This document shows positions 22,471 through 34,101 of a stretch of 64,000 nt of DNA, piece after piece. The DNA is from Tricholomella constricta (taxonomy: Eukaryota; Basidiomycota; Agaricomycetes; Agaricales; Lyophyllaceae), in the NCBI GenBank assembly GCA_013368375.1, contig JAACJP010000008.1:434001-498000 (forward strand), read 5' to 3'. Within the stretch, counting starts at the first letter, position 1. Each line of letters begins with the position of its first letter. Under the pieces are notes generated by a model that did not search any database, had not been told where the DNA came from, and was given only the letters and a program-made list of their open reading frames with translations. The position numbers and the translations under genes are program-made.

Positions 22471-24169
22471 ATGTCTGTCCCATCTAACATGCAAGCGGTC
22501 AGATGGCATCCGCCTTCCTATGATATCAGAGTCGAATCGATTCCGATTCCAGAGTACGTCAACATGGAATGACTCTATTCAACTCCTATCTCTGAAAATT
22601 ACTTAGGATTCAACACCCAGACGATGCCATCGTCAAGGTCAAGGTTTGTCAATGACGCGATCGGACGTCAAATGATGTAAACTGATACGAGCACTTTACC
22701 AGCTTGCTGCTCTCTGCGGTATAACTTTTTTTTACAATTTATAATCGAAACTCTGATCACTGCTTATTCTCTCTTCGCAGGAAGTGACCTTCATGTATAC
22801 AGAGGCCATGGCGGTGTTGATAAAGTGTAAGCATTGAAATCAATCTTACATCATAGGACGATCCACATCATCCCTCCATAGGCATACGTGTGGACACGAA
22901 TTCATCGGAGAAGTAGTGTCGCTTGGCTCGAGTTATAGGACCAATACTCAAGGGCGACCGAAATTATATTCAACCTTAAAGGTCGGAGACAAAGTGGTGT
23001 CCCCCTTCACGGTCAATTGCGGAGAATGCCAGTGAGTGAAATAAATGTCCTAATATCAACCGTTTTACAGGTCTGATTCCTAATTACAGTGTCTGCCGGC
23101 TTGGATATACTGCACGGTGTCCAGAAGGAGCTTTGTTTGGGTCTCCGGCGCTTGAAGGAGGGCAAGCTCAATACGTTCGCGTGCCAAAGGCTGGGGGGAC
23201 CCTTTTTAACTTGAGCAATCCTAACACGTGGTCCACTGCGCTTTCCGAACAGGAGAAGGAGAAAGCATTAACTGGACTCGCCGATAGCTCGCTCCTGATG
23301 CTCGCGGACATCTTGCCCACCGGCGTTTTCGCCGCGCTGCAGGCGTTGAATCATCCCAAGGTCCAGCCAATTTTGACTGGGAGACCCTGGCCGCTGTGCT
23401 TCTCCCCTGAAATCAGCACTGAAGGAAACGAGATCAGTTTCACTCCTGAGGATCGCATCTTGACCATTGCTATCATTGGCCTGGGTCCTGTGGGTATTTG
23501 TGCTGCAGTCAGCCTTCTCGACGCGCTGGCCACTCGTAAAATTCCTTTCCGTATCGTGGCTATCGATCTCCTCGAAGCTCGGAGAGAAAAGATGAAAGCC
23601 GTGTACGATGCCATTGATGCATCGGGTAAAGGATCTGGAGAGTTCGAGGTCCTCTCCGCAGACGACGCCAAGGTTCTCGTTGACGACTGGACAGGAGGCG
23701 TTGGTTGCACTGCAGTCCTCGAGGTAAGCAGCTTGACTTTGCATTCTTCGAGCGCTGAAGCGGTACTTTACTAGGTTGTTGGGCACCCCAGCGCGTTGAC
23801 TTCGGCGTACAATCTTGTCCGGGATTTTGGTGCTATCGTTTCAGTAGGAGTGCACGGGGAACCGCCCTTGCCATACACGGGCCGCCAGGTGTACAATAAG
23901 AATGTGTCTTTTGACTTTGGCCGCTGCCCAGCCCGTGCGATGTTCCCTTTGGCGTTCGACCTCTTGGGTGCGTGAACAGGTCTGCTTTTTCCTCTGGGAG
24001 ATACCTCTGACGCGGGACCTCAGTCAAGCGACAAGATGTATTCGGAGGGGTTGGACAGGCAGCCAGTTTAATTGATAGGATAGTGAGCTTCAAGGAGGCG
24101 ACAGAAAACTACCGCGCGTTCGACAAAGGCGAAGTTGGAAAGGTTATCTTCAGTCCGTGGGACTGCTAG
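22471..24169 (+). CDS. Zinc-dependent alcohol dehydrogenase (medium-chain family)
   Basis: The spliced protein begins MSVPSNMQAVRWHPP at 22471 and ends at the TAG at 24167. It has both zinc sites of the family: catalytic CGSDLH and GHEF, and a structural cluster NCGECHCCRLGYTARC. The CGSD motif is formed by splicing across the intron near 22.7 kb. The Rossmann domain shows GLGPVGICAA and an acidic residue after the second strand (AIDLLEA), which favours NAD over NADP. An expected block near the C-terminus is AFDKGEVGKVIF. A segment of about 60 residues between catalytic and coenzyme domains (SPEISTEGNEISFTPEDR region) is longer than usual. Such enzymes oxidise alcohols or polyols, or act on formaldehyde adducts; the substrate cannot be told. 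It converges with the GH43 gene, 96 bp away. Confidence 0.9.
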
Positions 24170-24265
24170 TACCACTGTTCTCTCAATAATTGTTTGCAAA
24201 TGTAATTTCATACGTGCAAATATGAGGAATCAAATGTGTCGATCCGTGACATATGAGGCAAACCG

Positions 24266-25987
24266 TTAGACAACAACCTGCGAAGGGTGGCTCGTTGATA
24301 AATCTCGGAGGCAATGCAAGATTACGCACTGGCCAACCACTGGAAAAATCGAGCCTGTTGATTCCAAGCTGAAGGTTGAGGATTAGTCGAGGCCAAATTA
24401 CCAATTGTAACTACAATATCACGCACGAAACTTCCAGAGGATGTGTAGTAGTCTATAGCAAGTCTGGTCAAGCGGCTGCATGGTGAACTCGTGAATAAAA
24501 GACCGACGGTAGATTAGAATCGGGCCATCGCTATCGAGCATCACGTCCTGTCCACCAGGCCCGATAACCTAAAATGAAGATGACAACGATTCAATGAGCG
24601 ACTGTGGCATGTGTCGATGAAAGTACACCACGAACGTTGCCGGAAGATGCCAGAACAAGGGTTCCACCACCAGATGTAAGAGCAACGCCAGATTTGTCAA
24701 CGAATCCGCCGTTGGGGCTCAAAATTGAAAGCTATCTCGGAACTTGTGATGTAGTTTTGACAACATGAAACATACCTTGACGATCTTCCGACGCGGATGT
24801 TGTAGGTACTGGACGTTCCCGAGCAGCATTTGTCCCATGATGTAAATAAATAGAAAAAGCTGCCATTTTGAAATACCGCACTGGCCTCAACGGCGCCGCC
24901 ACCTGACGTACGCTGTGCCAGCGCGGTAGGAGTGGTGCTCGTAAGTTTTCCTGTAGATGGGTTGACGCTACAGATAGATGTTTCAATTTGCAAAAATCAG
25001 CAAATAAAGCAACTTCATCCTACGGGAATGACTTGATTCCGGTCCAGAAACTTCCTAGGGAAAGATACCATGTGCCCCCCACTATCTCGAGAGTGAAATA
25101 CAGAGAGACGTTTAAAAACTCTTTACTCACCAATTAGTAAGCTGCCAATTTCGTTTTGGTGAGCGAAAACGTCCTTGAACTCGGATTTTCATGGTTGACG
25201 CACTTGGGATCAATGGCCTACGGACGTAACAAGTGTCAGAGTATACCGGTGATGAGCGAATAGTATCATGGCCTACATTATAGTTATTGCTGCTCGTGGT
25301 CGATGTAATAAGCCCTTCGTTGGACCAGCTTCCTGCAAGTATAAGTATATTATATATGCTGCGTCTCAACATGCTGTAGAACGAGCGTACCTGGAAGGCC
25401 CGTCGTAGATTTTGCCAAGAAGATGGCAGACTTGGGGTTGACAAGTCAGCTGGCGAGAATTCGAATATAAGCAGGGGCTGACCTTCTGTGAACCGAAGCT
25501 CGAGGCAGAGTAGTACAGCTAGCAGTGGCTTAGTACGGTCGATAGGGACATTTTATGCGTAGACCTACCCAAAACACTCCATTTATATAGGTGCAGTCGG
25601 GCGCCCAGATGTTGCTATGAGACGTGATAAGGACACGCAGCCTCAATAAAATCAAAACACACCCGTTTGACGTTCCCGTATACGTGTCAGTCCAGCTAGC
25701 ACCGTTAGGCCAGACCTTTCCAATCAGGCTCCAAGCAGTCCGATCGGTAGATGTGCGGATTTCGATACCAGGTGCCGTGGCTAGAGTGATGTTCCCGAAG
25801 TGATAAGGCTCAAGCACACCGGAACGCAGCAATCCCCAAAACACTCACAGAAAACGAACCACTTCCCATTCCTGTCTTTACACATGGTAGGGTCATGGAC
25901 ACGAGTGTCTCCTGTCACGATGCCTGGGCCAACGGCATAAGCGACAGTCGCAAGTGTGAGAGTTGCTAAAATCAACAGAAAGCGCAT
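24266..25987 (-). CDS. Secreted GH43 arabinan endo-1,5-alpha-L-arabinosidase-like enzyme
   Basis: The protein starts with a clear signal peptide ([18 protein letters not shown]) at 25987. The three catalytic acids of GH43 are visible: Asp in RVHDPTM (base), Asp in the spliced NNYNAIDPS (pKa modulator) and Glu in GAVEASAVF (acid). [13 protein letters not shown] and [21 protein letters not shown] are also typical. The gene has many introns; splicing of the last short exons gives [16 protein letters not shown] with TAA at 24268-24266. Enzymes of this group cut the alpha-1,5 backbone of arabinan in pectin, fitting a plant-litter or wood-associated fungus. The N-terminal placement of the first catalytic Asp about 15 residues after the signal peptide is normal. 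Other GH43 activities (exo-arabinanase, xylosidase) cannot be excluded from sequence alone. Confidence 0.9.
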
Positions 25988-26849
25988 TTTTAGGTGCTGA
26001 ACAGTAAAGTGCCCCTAGTTCGCAGCTTATATGCCTAGGATAATTCTTGCGATGTTTTTGCTTGTATTCGGCCGCCACTATTGTTTCCGAGGTTTAAGCA
26101 CTATACTGCCTGAGCAATACGATGGGAGTATCGCTACCATGAAACGCATGCTCAGACCAGAATTATACACAACGGGCCGCTCCGACTTGTCGTTCAAGAT
26201 CATGTGGCCCGAGACAAGTCAAGGACCAAGGGTAAAATATTGACGGAGTGCCGTTTAGCGGCGAAGTAACCTCTGGGAATGTAGCACACGGCCCGCCAAA
26301 GGACTAAAACATCATTTGGGAGAAGGAAGGAAGTCAAGAGACACTCGTAGTGTGTTCTACGGACACTGAATTGTTTGGGGAGCTCCAGTCAGCGTTTTGA
26401 GGTCAAGTCATATGATCAAGAAATCGATCGTCAGTCACCAAAATGATCAATCTGTACACAAGTGCACCCAGACAGCTGACGAGAGAGAGACGATCTTTTT
26501 GAGATTACGGAGACATGGGCATCCAGAATAAAGATCATTCAAGAACCACGTTCGAATCACACAAACCCTCTCAAGCGGGCCGTAAGCTTTACAGCACCCA
26601 GTCAGGGGACACCTGACAGTGGATGTGTTTCCGCTCGAGTTGTTTCGAATCCTTCCATTGGCGTATGGAGGAATTTGAACACATCCCGGGCCTTGGAAGA
26701 GAGGCGAAGTTTGGCGTAGAGGGCCGGCTTATTTGAAGGGCAGCGGGCAGTAGTAACGGACACTACACGTAAAATTGAAACAAGTTACAACTGGGAGACA
26801 AGTGATTGAGGCTTACATGATCCCAATACCAAAAATGAATGATGTAAGT
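25988..26849. other. Gene-free stretch between GH43 and BTB genes
   Basis: The left part is the GH43 promoter. The frame 26031-26243 on the plus strand has no known domain. The right part is the 3' region of the BTB gene. I looked for a tRNA around the TTCGAATC at 26551, but there is no matching A box or cloverleaf. Confidence 0.45.
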
Positions 26850-27993
26850 TCAAGTAGGCAGATCTGCTGCTACTAGGTCATCCCAACTGGGGAGACCGAT
26901 AGCCTCGGGCAATTCTTTCCAAATCTTGTGTCGTAATAGGTCAGCCTCCCGTCGATACGCTTTCCGACAGGCGTCACAAAGGTACGGTTCTTCGTTTACA
27001 GCGTTCATTGCCTGGACTATGAAATAGAGCGGGCCAGTTCTAGTCTGCCAAGACCGTAATAACCGATTGGCTTGTTTCTGGAAACCACGCTGGCATAGCT
27101 CAGAGGCGCAGCAAACGGACGGAGTTCGTTCTTTACGCATAAACTCGAGGATTATTTTGACCCGATGTTGAAACATAAGTGTGTAAGCCCCCATATCCGC
27201 AGGATTTAGCGACGAGGATAGTCTAGACTGATGCTCGACCAGAAGTTTAGGGTGATCGCCACGAAGAATATCGGCAAGTGGATAAAGCGACAGAAAGTAG
27301 AGGGTAGATGGGACGATGAGTCGGATGTTGACTTCATTTGCAAGATTGAGGACATGCAAAGGATGGACATATGGATACGACAAGCCGTCCTTCGACAGTG
27401 TGCTCACGGCCTTGTTGACCATTGCATCATGTCCTTCAAGGGTATATGGCCAGGTTATGGTGAGACATCGAATCGCTTCGGTCCTTAGATGAGCAATGAG
27501 ATACTTTGTAGAAAGGCGTAGGACTCCAGCGAGATAGATGAAATCATGAAAGCTGTGGTGGCGAAAATTTCTTTGGAAACAGGCATTTAGAAGCTCGCCT
27601 CGGAAGACAGCAATGACCAATGCTCACGCTCCGTCGTAGAGGGCTTTAATCAAGTTGCTGAGATCCGTAGAGAGGTCATACAAACGAACGACCTGGCATC
27701 CTTCGCACATTTCCGTGTCGGAACTGAGTTCAGGCTGAGGGAAGCTGAACATATCTTGGAATACTTCTGAATGCCTCCCCTGAAAGGTGTTTGTATTAGG
27801 CCTGCCACTATGAAATTGCGATAAAAGTTTCTTCGCCTACCAGGACGCCTCGATGTACTCGAAAAGCGGTGGGTGTTTCGTCTGTCACGAGAATAATGTT
27901 CCCATCTTCGAACCAATGCTACATCATTTTTCAGCACATTGAAAAAAAGAAGTTGGTCCAGCGTACCTCGCCTCTCTTGGCCTTCGAAGCCAT
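26850..27993 (-). CDS. BTB/POZ-domain protein of the basidiomycete type
   Basis: The gene starts with ATG at 27993 and is cut by three introns near the 5' end. Splicing gives MASKAKRGE, then HWFEDGNIILVTDETPTAFRVHRGVL, then GRHSEVFQDMFSFPQP and VVRLYDLSTDLSNLIKALYDGA. This is a BTB fold with the expected Asp and His in FRVHR and the F..MF core. The long second half (TKYLIAHLRTEAIRCL onwards) is the helical extension usual in mushroom-type BTB proteins, with two Cys-rich spots (CCASELC and CDACRKAYR). BTB domains dimerise and may link targets to Cullin 3 ubiquitin ligases. These proteins form large, fast-changing families in basidiomycetes, and most have no known role. Stop TGA is at 26852-26850. 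Confidence 0.88.
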
Positions 27994-28303
27994 GTCTTAG
28001 TGCACTTCAAAGTGATGGTTTCAGTGGTTTCGGTGGTGTAGGATGGATGGATGGATGTGTTTCCTAGATTCTAAATATTATTTAATGCGTGGACAAATAT
28101 TCGCTAACATGGATGTGTCCATGTTCGCCCATTATTTACCTGAATCCGGCAGCTGTCCCAAAGTGGACCGGTCGGGGTCCGTCCGACACATTACAATTCT
28201 CGCAGCCATCGACTGCTCAAGCGCTCAGCGCTCAGTGGGCACACGTCCTTGACTCTTGATCCTCTCACTGGAAACGATTGAAGGCTATTGCATCCAGACT
28301 CTC
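27994..28303. promoter_or_regulatory. Divergent promoter region between BTB and MON1 genes
   Basis: 310 bp between the two divergent start codons. It includes a GGATGGATGGATG run near 28042-28055 and CGCTCAGCGCTCAG tandem sequence near 28221. No assigned factor site. Confidence 0.4.
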
Positions 28304-30706
28304 ATGTCGCACACTCCTGTTGGGAGCCCTTCGCGTCTACCGAAGACACCACCCTCTCGTCTTGTCGTACCGCCCAGCATTCGACCATCCCCTTCTCTAT
28401 CAAATCTCAATATCCACAGCCATGCTGTGGAATCGTCCAATCCACCACCGGTACCCCCATTACCGATGCAAACACAGACCCAGGCCCTAGACAGTACCGC
28501 GTCATCTGTAATCAATTTGGACCTGAATGAAGGAATCTTGCTCCAGGATGGCGATATTGAGACGGAGGATGTAGAAGAGGTCACCGTGATGAGCTTGGAC
28601 ACTGATATCGGTAGAAGTGACGAGAACTCCAAGAAAACGCTGCGCGATCATCTTAGGAAAACCCTGAGCCATACAGCATCGAGATCAGGTGGAGTCGCCA
28701 ATTTCCCCTTCATCTGTTTCAAAGCCTTATACCCCTGGAAAGATACCGCCGTTCCACGGCCTCAACTGAAAGGCAAATCACGCGAAATGCATGACGTTCA
28801 TTTCGACACAGGTAATGATCATTTATCGTATTTTCCTTGTGATGATTTAAAAGTAGGATCTAAGTATACAGATATCCACCTCGACAGTATTTCGTACTTA
28901 CAGACGCGGGGAAGCCTGTTTTCATCAGGTATGGTCCGCTTCACGATGTACCACTCCGGCGAACTCATTTTCTTTGATAGTCGGCCTGACGGCGAGGAAA
29001 CTAGTAACGTAGCAGCCACCATCGGCGTCATGCAAGCTCTTATATCTGTGTTCCTCGATGACGACGATAAGTTGAGGTGTATAAATGCTGGACGAACTCG
29101 AATCACATTCGTGCTTCGATCACCATTATATTACGCATGTTCATCGTCATGGGGTGAACCTGAATCAGTGGTAAGCCGGCATATGTTAAGTACAAGGAGC
29201 TAAAACTCTTCTAACCAGAATGTTGAAGCAAGACACGGTCCCATCTAGAATACCTTCATCTTCAAATTCTGAGTATTGTCACAGCTGCCCAACTACGGCG
29301 AATATTTGAGCGGCGGACGAATTTTGACCTACGGAGACTATTAAATGGTGTGTTGCCTGTTTCCTCACATTCACGTCCTCTCAAAGCTGACACGCCGTGG
29401 TATCCGAAAGGTGCAGAGAGCTTCCTCTCGTCGTTGTTGGACCGGCTCGAGTTCGACATTGCGATGAGTACCTCATCCCTGCAATGCCTCAGGCTAGATC
29501 CGAGTCTCCGAAAACGAGCGGCTGAAGCTTTACTTCCGTCGTCGAAGATGAAGGTCAGTGATCCAAACATGCTAACTAGGAATAATAATTGACAGCGGTC
29601 TAATTGAAGGACATCCTATACATCATTCTCGTGGCGGAAGGAAAAGTAATAACACTAATCAGACCAAGGAAACACTCGATACACCCCGCAGGTGAAATCT
29701 ATTCGATTAGTAATAATAACTGCAATTGTTGACTCTCATTTAGACATTCATATCGTTCTGAATACGGTACACTCACCCTCGATACTAAATTCACCGGCTT
29801 CATCTTCCTGGATTCCGCTCTGTCTCCCAAAATTCAATCCGTCAGGTTTCGTCAACGCTTACATCTCGTTTTTGCGTCGAGAGGGTGGCGATGGCGCAGC
29901 GGAACACGCAGAACGCAGCAGCGCGACCATGTCCGAGTCTGGCAATCCTGGAGATGTCCCTGTAACCTCGAACCCTACTCCCACGCAGAGGAGCATCGTA
30001 CCCCCATACGCGGCTTGCACACAGTCGGGTATTGCGCTCGTCTGTATAAGTGGCGGCGGAGAATTTGACTCCGTTCGAGTGTGGTGCGATACCGTCACAG
30101 GCGTTAGTCTTATCATCTGACAACCTGTGTTCATGCTAAAGGACTGTCCTTGTTCTTAGCGTTTAGAGAAAGAAGGCATCTTGGACGCCATCGCCGATTC
30201 CTGTTCTTCCGGAAAGACTCAGTATTCCGTTGCGGATCTGGGTATTCCTGGCCTGCGTCACTTCGTATATAAGTCGCGGTCGCAGGTGCAGATTACAGCA
30301 CCAATATTTGAGGATCCGTACGATAACTTGGAGGATCACAGGAGGTAAGTTCATGCCAGAATATCTACGTTAAACTATCAACTTAACCGAGAACAGATTG
30401 ATCACACTGTATCAAACCCTGCATGACGCCATTCATGCAAAGTCAGGCCAGGAAGGGACGCTGAAGCTTCAATACATAAGAACGGAGAAGGAGAGCGTCA
30501 TGGGCTGGGTAAGTCAACAAATCTCGAGTCCCACGATATCACTCTTAACATCATTTTCGTTCCAGATAACTCAACCGTTCGAAGTCTACATTGCATTGTC
30601 ACCACGACTTCCGAAGACAGCGGCCGTTGGAGCTGCAAACGCTGTTGCGCGATGGGTAAAGAAGGAAGAGGGAAGATTGTTCCTGCGTGATGCGCCAGTC
30701 TTCTGA
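28304..30706 (+). CDS. MON1: Vacuolar fusion protein Mon1
   Basis: Start ATG at 28304 follows an upstream frame that has no ATG. The N-terminal 150 residues are Pro/Ser-rich and acidic. The first longin domain begins after splicing with DAGKPVFISRPDGEE and runs through ATIGVMQALISVF and RTRITFVLRSPLYYACSS. Later blocks (LLNGVLPVSSHSRPL, LLDRLEFDIAMSTSS, ILYIILVAEGKVITLIRP, FVYKSRSQVQITAPIF, FEVYIALSPRLPKTAAV, ANAVARWVKKEE) complete the three-longin layout. Mon1 pairs with Ccz1 to form the guanine-nucleotide exchange factor for Ypt7/Rab7, which drives vacuole and autophagosome fusion. The insertion between the second and third longin domains, rich in Ser/Gly/Thr (TMSESGNPGDVPV), is likely disordered. 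The ending RLFLRDAPVF with TGA at 30704 is normal. Several short introns; not all joins were checked to the base. Confidence 0.92.
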
Positions 30707-31095
30707 TATTCATTTTGGTCGCAAGGTATGGTCGATGTGCGTATGCAATTACTAGTGGGGTTGGGTTTGCCAAGATAAGGGGTGTGTATTCTGGATATCA
30801 ACTGAGTCGTTTGTAAGTAGATGTGTGTGGAATAGGCTACTTCCATCGTCACGCATATGAGGAAGGGCTTCTTGTCCCCCAGGATATCCAGTGGGTTCAC
30901 CATGTTCGGCCGTTAGTATAGGCATAAAACCTGATGGAGTCAGAGCGTTAAGAAAGCGAAAAAACCAACCTTGTTGATAGCGAACGCCGTGTCAAATGCA
31001 CATTGGCAGCTTTCGCCCGCGAGCCGACCAAGTTTGACAAGGTCACGGCGGGTCATGCGCGTCACTTGTCACGAAACTCTAGCTCAATATTTTCC
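30707..31095. other. Region between MON1 and mS41
   Basis: Holds the MON1 3' end and the mS41 promoter. A minus-strand frame at 30586-30903 and a short minus ORF starting near 31046 have splice-like signals between them, including a TACTAAC, but the joined product resembles nothing I know and overlaps both neighbours. Confidence 0.35.
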
Positions 31096-31668
31096 ATGTT
31101 CTTCAACAGCTTGGGTTCCGCTTCGCGTCTCTGCGCTGCAATACCTCCCCTCACACGCTCAGTGGTCAACAGAGCCCTATCTCGGCCTGTACCTCCGCCT
31201 CGGGGTATCAATGATTTGTTCTCGACACAAGCACTCATCAACACACCACATACCGCAGAGTCTATAACCACCCCGACAGAATTCCTGAAAGCCATTGGCC
31301 GCTCGGTTGAGACCAAAGTCACGTTAGAAAAATGGGAGGAGCTCTGGAAATTGTCGGGGCATGAACTGAAGAAGTCCGGGTTGGCGGTTCGTGACCGGAG
31401 GTACGCGCCTGCTTCGCCATTGCATTTCATTTTTTCTTCTGACGCTGTCTATTATATTAGATATATTCTCTGGTGTATGGAGAAATATCGTAACGGGCTT
31501 CCCATCGAGTCTTTTGCTCATGAGCCAAAACCGAAGAAGACGATCCGAGGGTAAGACGCCTACTATTCTATTGCATTTTGATAACTTACTGAATGATTTT
31601 ACAGATGGGGTCCTGCAGTGCAGAACGGAAAGCGGATACGTTCACGCAAAATGAAGAACAAAAAGTAG
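31096..31668 (+). CDS. FYV4: Mitochondrial small-subunit ribosomal protein mS41 (Fyv4/IGR-motif)
   Basis: Three exons (31096-31400, 31461-31550, 31605-31668) give 152 residues. The N-terminus is basic and hydrophobic with no acids over the first 30 residues, as in a mitochondrial presequence. The core holds the IGR motif in EFLKAIGRSVETKV, followed by WEELWKLSGHELKKSGLAVRDRRYILW and the Gly-rich, basic end GWGPAVQNGKRIRSRKMKNKK. Fyv4 family members bind the mitochondrial small ribosomal subunit. Splicing creates the conserved RRYILW at the first junction and RGWGPA at the second. Upstream in-frame sequence from 31003 is open but has no ATG, so 31096 is the start. It converges with the zinc-finger-like gene, about 300 bp away. 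Confidence 0.9.
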
Positions 31669-31968
31669 TGTTGCTCTCGCTAGCTTTTGGATCGGAACCA
31701 TAAAATATCACCCTGGACATAGGCTTTTATTTCATCCCGGTATCATCACTGCTAAAAATACAAAGGCTAAGAAAGTACGAACAAGCTATGGGCACTGAAA
31801 ATTAAACAACGAAGGATCTACACATAAAGGCGACTGCGTCGTCGTCGAAAAGGTAACCAATAATACAGGGTATCACGAATAGTGTCCAGGTCATAAGAAA
31901 ACTCACTGCGAGCAGAGTCAGTAGGTCCTTACATCGATGTCGGGATGTATGACTCACCATCATGAACG
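31669..31968. other. Convergent 3' region of mS41 and the zinc-finger-like gene
   Basis: 300 bp with no frame of interest; expected to hold both 3' UTRs. Confidence 0.4.
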
Positions 31969-33106
31969 TCATTCGTCAGTCTTTCCTTCTCCACTTTCCC
32001 CGACACAGGTCAAGCTTCTGTTGGTAAGGTGGCGCTTCAACGCGTCGCGACGTGAAAAGAACCGCATGCAACCGCCCACCCTCATTTCGCCCTGGTACAC
32101 ATATTGGTCGGCGGCCGAGGAAACCTTGTGCCTCGCCGCGTCCGCCAATGGGACGCCAATGCACAAATGCTGAGACTCAGCGTGTGTGCAGATGTGGCGC
32201 TTGAAGTCAGGCATGCGATGATTGCGCTGGACGTAGTCGTCGACTGGGCACCGGAAGTTAAGCGATTCAGCTCTCGCGAGCAATGCTTTCACCTCCTCCC
32301 ACGGTAGCTGTATGTTGCGAGCCGAGGGCGGGCGACGGGCCCTCTTCCTCGGTCTGTGGGTACCGAGTTCAGATACTGGCTGAGGCACAGACGCGGGGGA
32401 GGGGGATGACGTTGCACGTCGTTTGGAAGTTGTACAGGACGATGGCGAGGCCCTCCGGCGTTTCAGAGGAGCAAGCTGGGGGGAGGGAAGATATTCATCA
32501 TCTGTGGCGTTGCCATCGCTGTCGTCATCAGGTTCATAGTCGGAGTCTTTTATTGAGGAAAGGGACGAGAGGGATAGGCGGCGTACGTGCTTACGACCGA
32601 TAGATGAGGAAACGATGACAGGGGAAGAGTGGGGGTATTGGACTACGGCGCAGCTTGTCGGCTTTGCCTGCGTGTATTCGGGTCTTGCGGCGAGGCTGAG
32701 AGGAATGTCCTCATCACCGAAGGGGCTGGAGGGTGGGATTTAGTGATGGTCCGAGAGCGTCAGTCAAAGACAATTCGTACATCGATGGTGAGGGCAGAGA
32801 AAATCCGTGCCGGGGAATTTGCTTGTCGTCCAGGTCAAGTAGGTCGACATCAGAGTCAGAGTCGAAATCACTATCGTCTCCTTGGCGGCCAGCTTGGGAG
32901 AAGTGCGTCGACGAGGATTCGGAGCTAGACGAGCCGGAGAAAGGGCTCAACGCAGTCATGGGGGAGCAATCTCTGTAGTCGTTTTTAATGTCTGGGGGAA
33001 AGCTCTCTGCTGCAGTCGCGAGCAGATCGTCGAAACCCTGATCGTCTTTCGTCAAGAGATCGGCGACCGGGTTGACAGAAGCGCTCAGGTAATAGGATGA
33101 GTACAT
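31969..33106 (-). CDS. C2H2 zinc-finger-like protein with degenerate fingers
   Basis: Two exons (33106-32781 and 32725-31969, intron 55 nt) give 360 residues. Residues 1-220 are disordered, rich in Ser, Asp and Arg, with acidic runs (DDSDFDSDSDVDLLDLDD) that could be an activation region, and basic NLS-like clusters (KRRRAS, RPRKRARR). The C-terminal 110 residues hold two finger-like units: CPVDDYVQRNHRMPDFKRHICTH and CMRFFSRRDALKRHL. In the first unit the second cysteine of a normal C2H2 finger is missing. In the second, the partner cysteine is far upstream and the last metal ligand is a cysteine after the helix (LTCVG). This layout is familiar in basidiomycete regulators, so a DNA-binding role is likely, but the zinc ligands are not the standard set. 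Target genes are unknown. Confidence 0.72.
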
Positions 33107-34101
33107 GGAGGACGGTGAGGCGGAGGTGGAGTGGAAACCATCCTAGTGAGGCTGTTAAATACCCAAAGGGTTCCCTTTCTTTCAGTACAACACCCTGATT
33201 TCTGGCAACGAATAGCGCGACTCCGCGAAGTCTTGACCCGCTTTATTATCACATCGTGTTTAGATCGTGTCCTTGTCACAACGACAAGAATAGGCCGAAA
33301 GTGATTATCAACCAAGAGAACAAAGGATCGGTGTCGAGATTCAGACTCAGAGTACCTTAGGAAATCACTTGGTCCACCAGGAACGATTGCCGGAAAAGGG
33401 TCAGAGATTAGATTGTGACATCTGAAAGGGGAAGCAATTAAGCTCTCTGATACGAGGAAGGGTACTTGCCCCAAAGGCTCGCCAAAGCGAAAGAGGGTTG
33501 AGACTTGTAGGCTGTGACCCACAGCATCAAACCTCACCGAAAACATGAGGATCAAGGCGATGTTGATCTGGGGAGATACAGCGTCGCCGCGGGTCCAGCG
33601 AGTCAGTACTCGTCAATAAGTACCAAAGGGTGGAGGGGCGCACGCAAGCTCCACGCGAAGATTTTCACGTTGTCTGAGAAGCATCAACTTAGGTTGTTCT
33701 CCGGATATGTGTCCAAAGAAAGTGAAAAAAGCGATGCGCGAAGTCAGAACGTATAGCCATGATGCCTCGAGGAAACACTGGTAAGGTTTCCGCATAGAAT
33801 GCGCACATCTGACTCGAGAGCTCAGATGATTGAAATGAATGTCGAGCTGCAGGGAGATAATAGCTACTGTGCAAGGCTGCAAAAGTGCTGCAAGCTGTTG
33901 AGGATCAAAGCGGCAGGCTTGATCACGCCGCCACTGAGATCGATGATGTAAGCTCCGGTGCGTCAGGGCCGACGACTCCCGACGATCTGCCGTCCTCAAG
34001 TTCGTCATGGAGCTTTTAACTATTCCTAATCGACCCACCCACGGGTCACAGCAACTCTATATCCCGCCCTTTTATATACCCTCTAATCTGCACGGTTCAC
34101 T
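33107..34101. other. Divergent intergenic region between zinc-finger-like and Sec14-like genes
   Basis: About 1 kb. Long open frames on the minus strand (33085-33555 and 33613-34038) have no recognisable domain and no credible joins, so I treat the stretch as promoters. A TATATACC at 34072 lies about 25 bp before the Sec14-like ATG. Confidence 0.4.

Noticed and set aside
26500..26570. Possible tRNA at the TTCGAATC
   Set aside because: No A box at the right distance and no acceptor stem or cloverleaf can be folded by eye.
30586..31080. Minus-strand frames with splice-like sites between MON1 and mS41
   Set aside because: The joined product resembles nothing known, overlaps the MON1 3' end and mS41 5' end, and the frame choice is ambiguous.
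33085..34038. Two long minus-strand frames between the zinc-finger-like and Sec14-like genes
   Set aside because: Mixed codon use, no known domain, no good splice joins; treated as promoter sequence.
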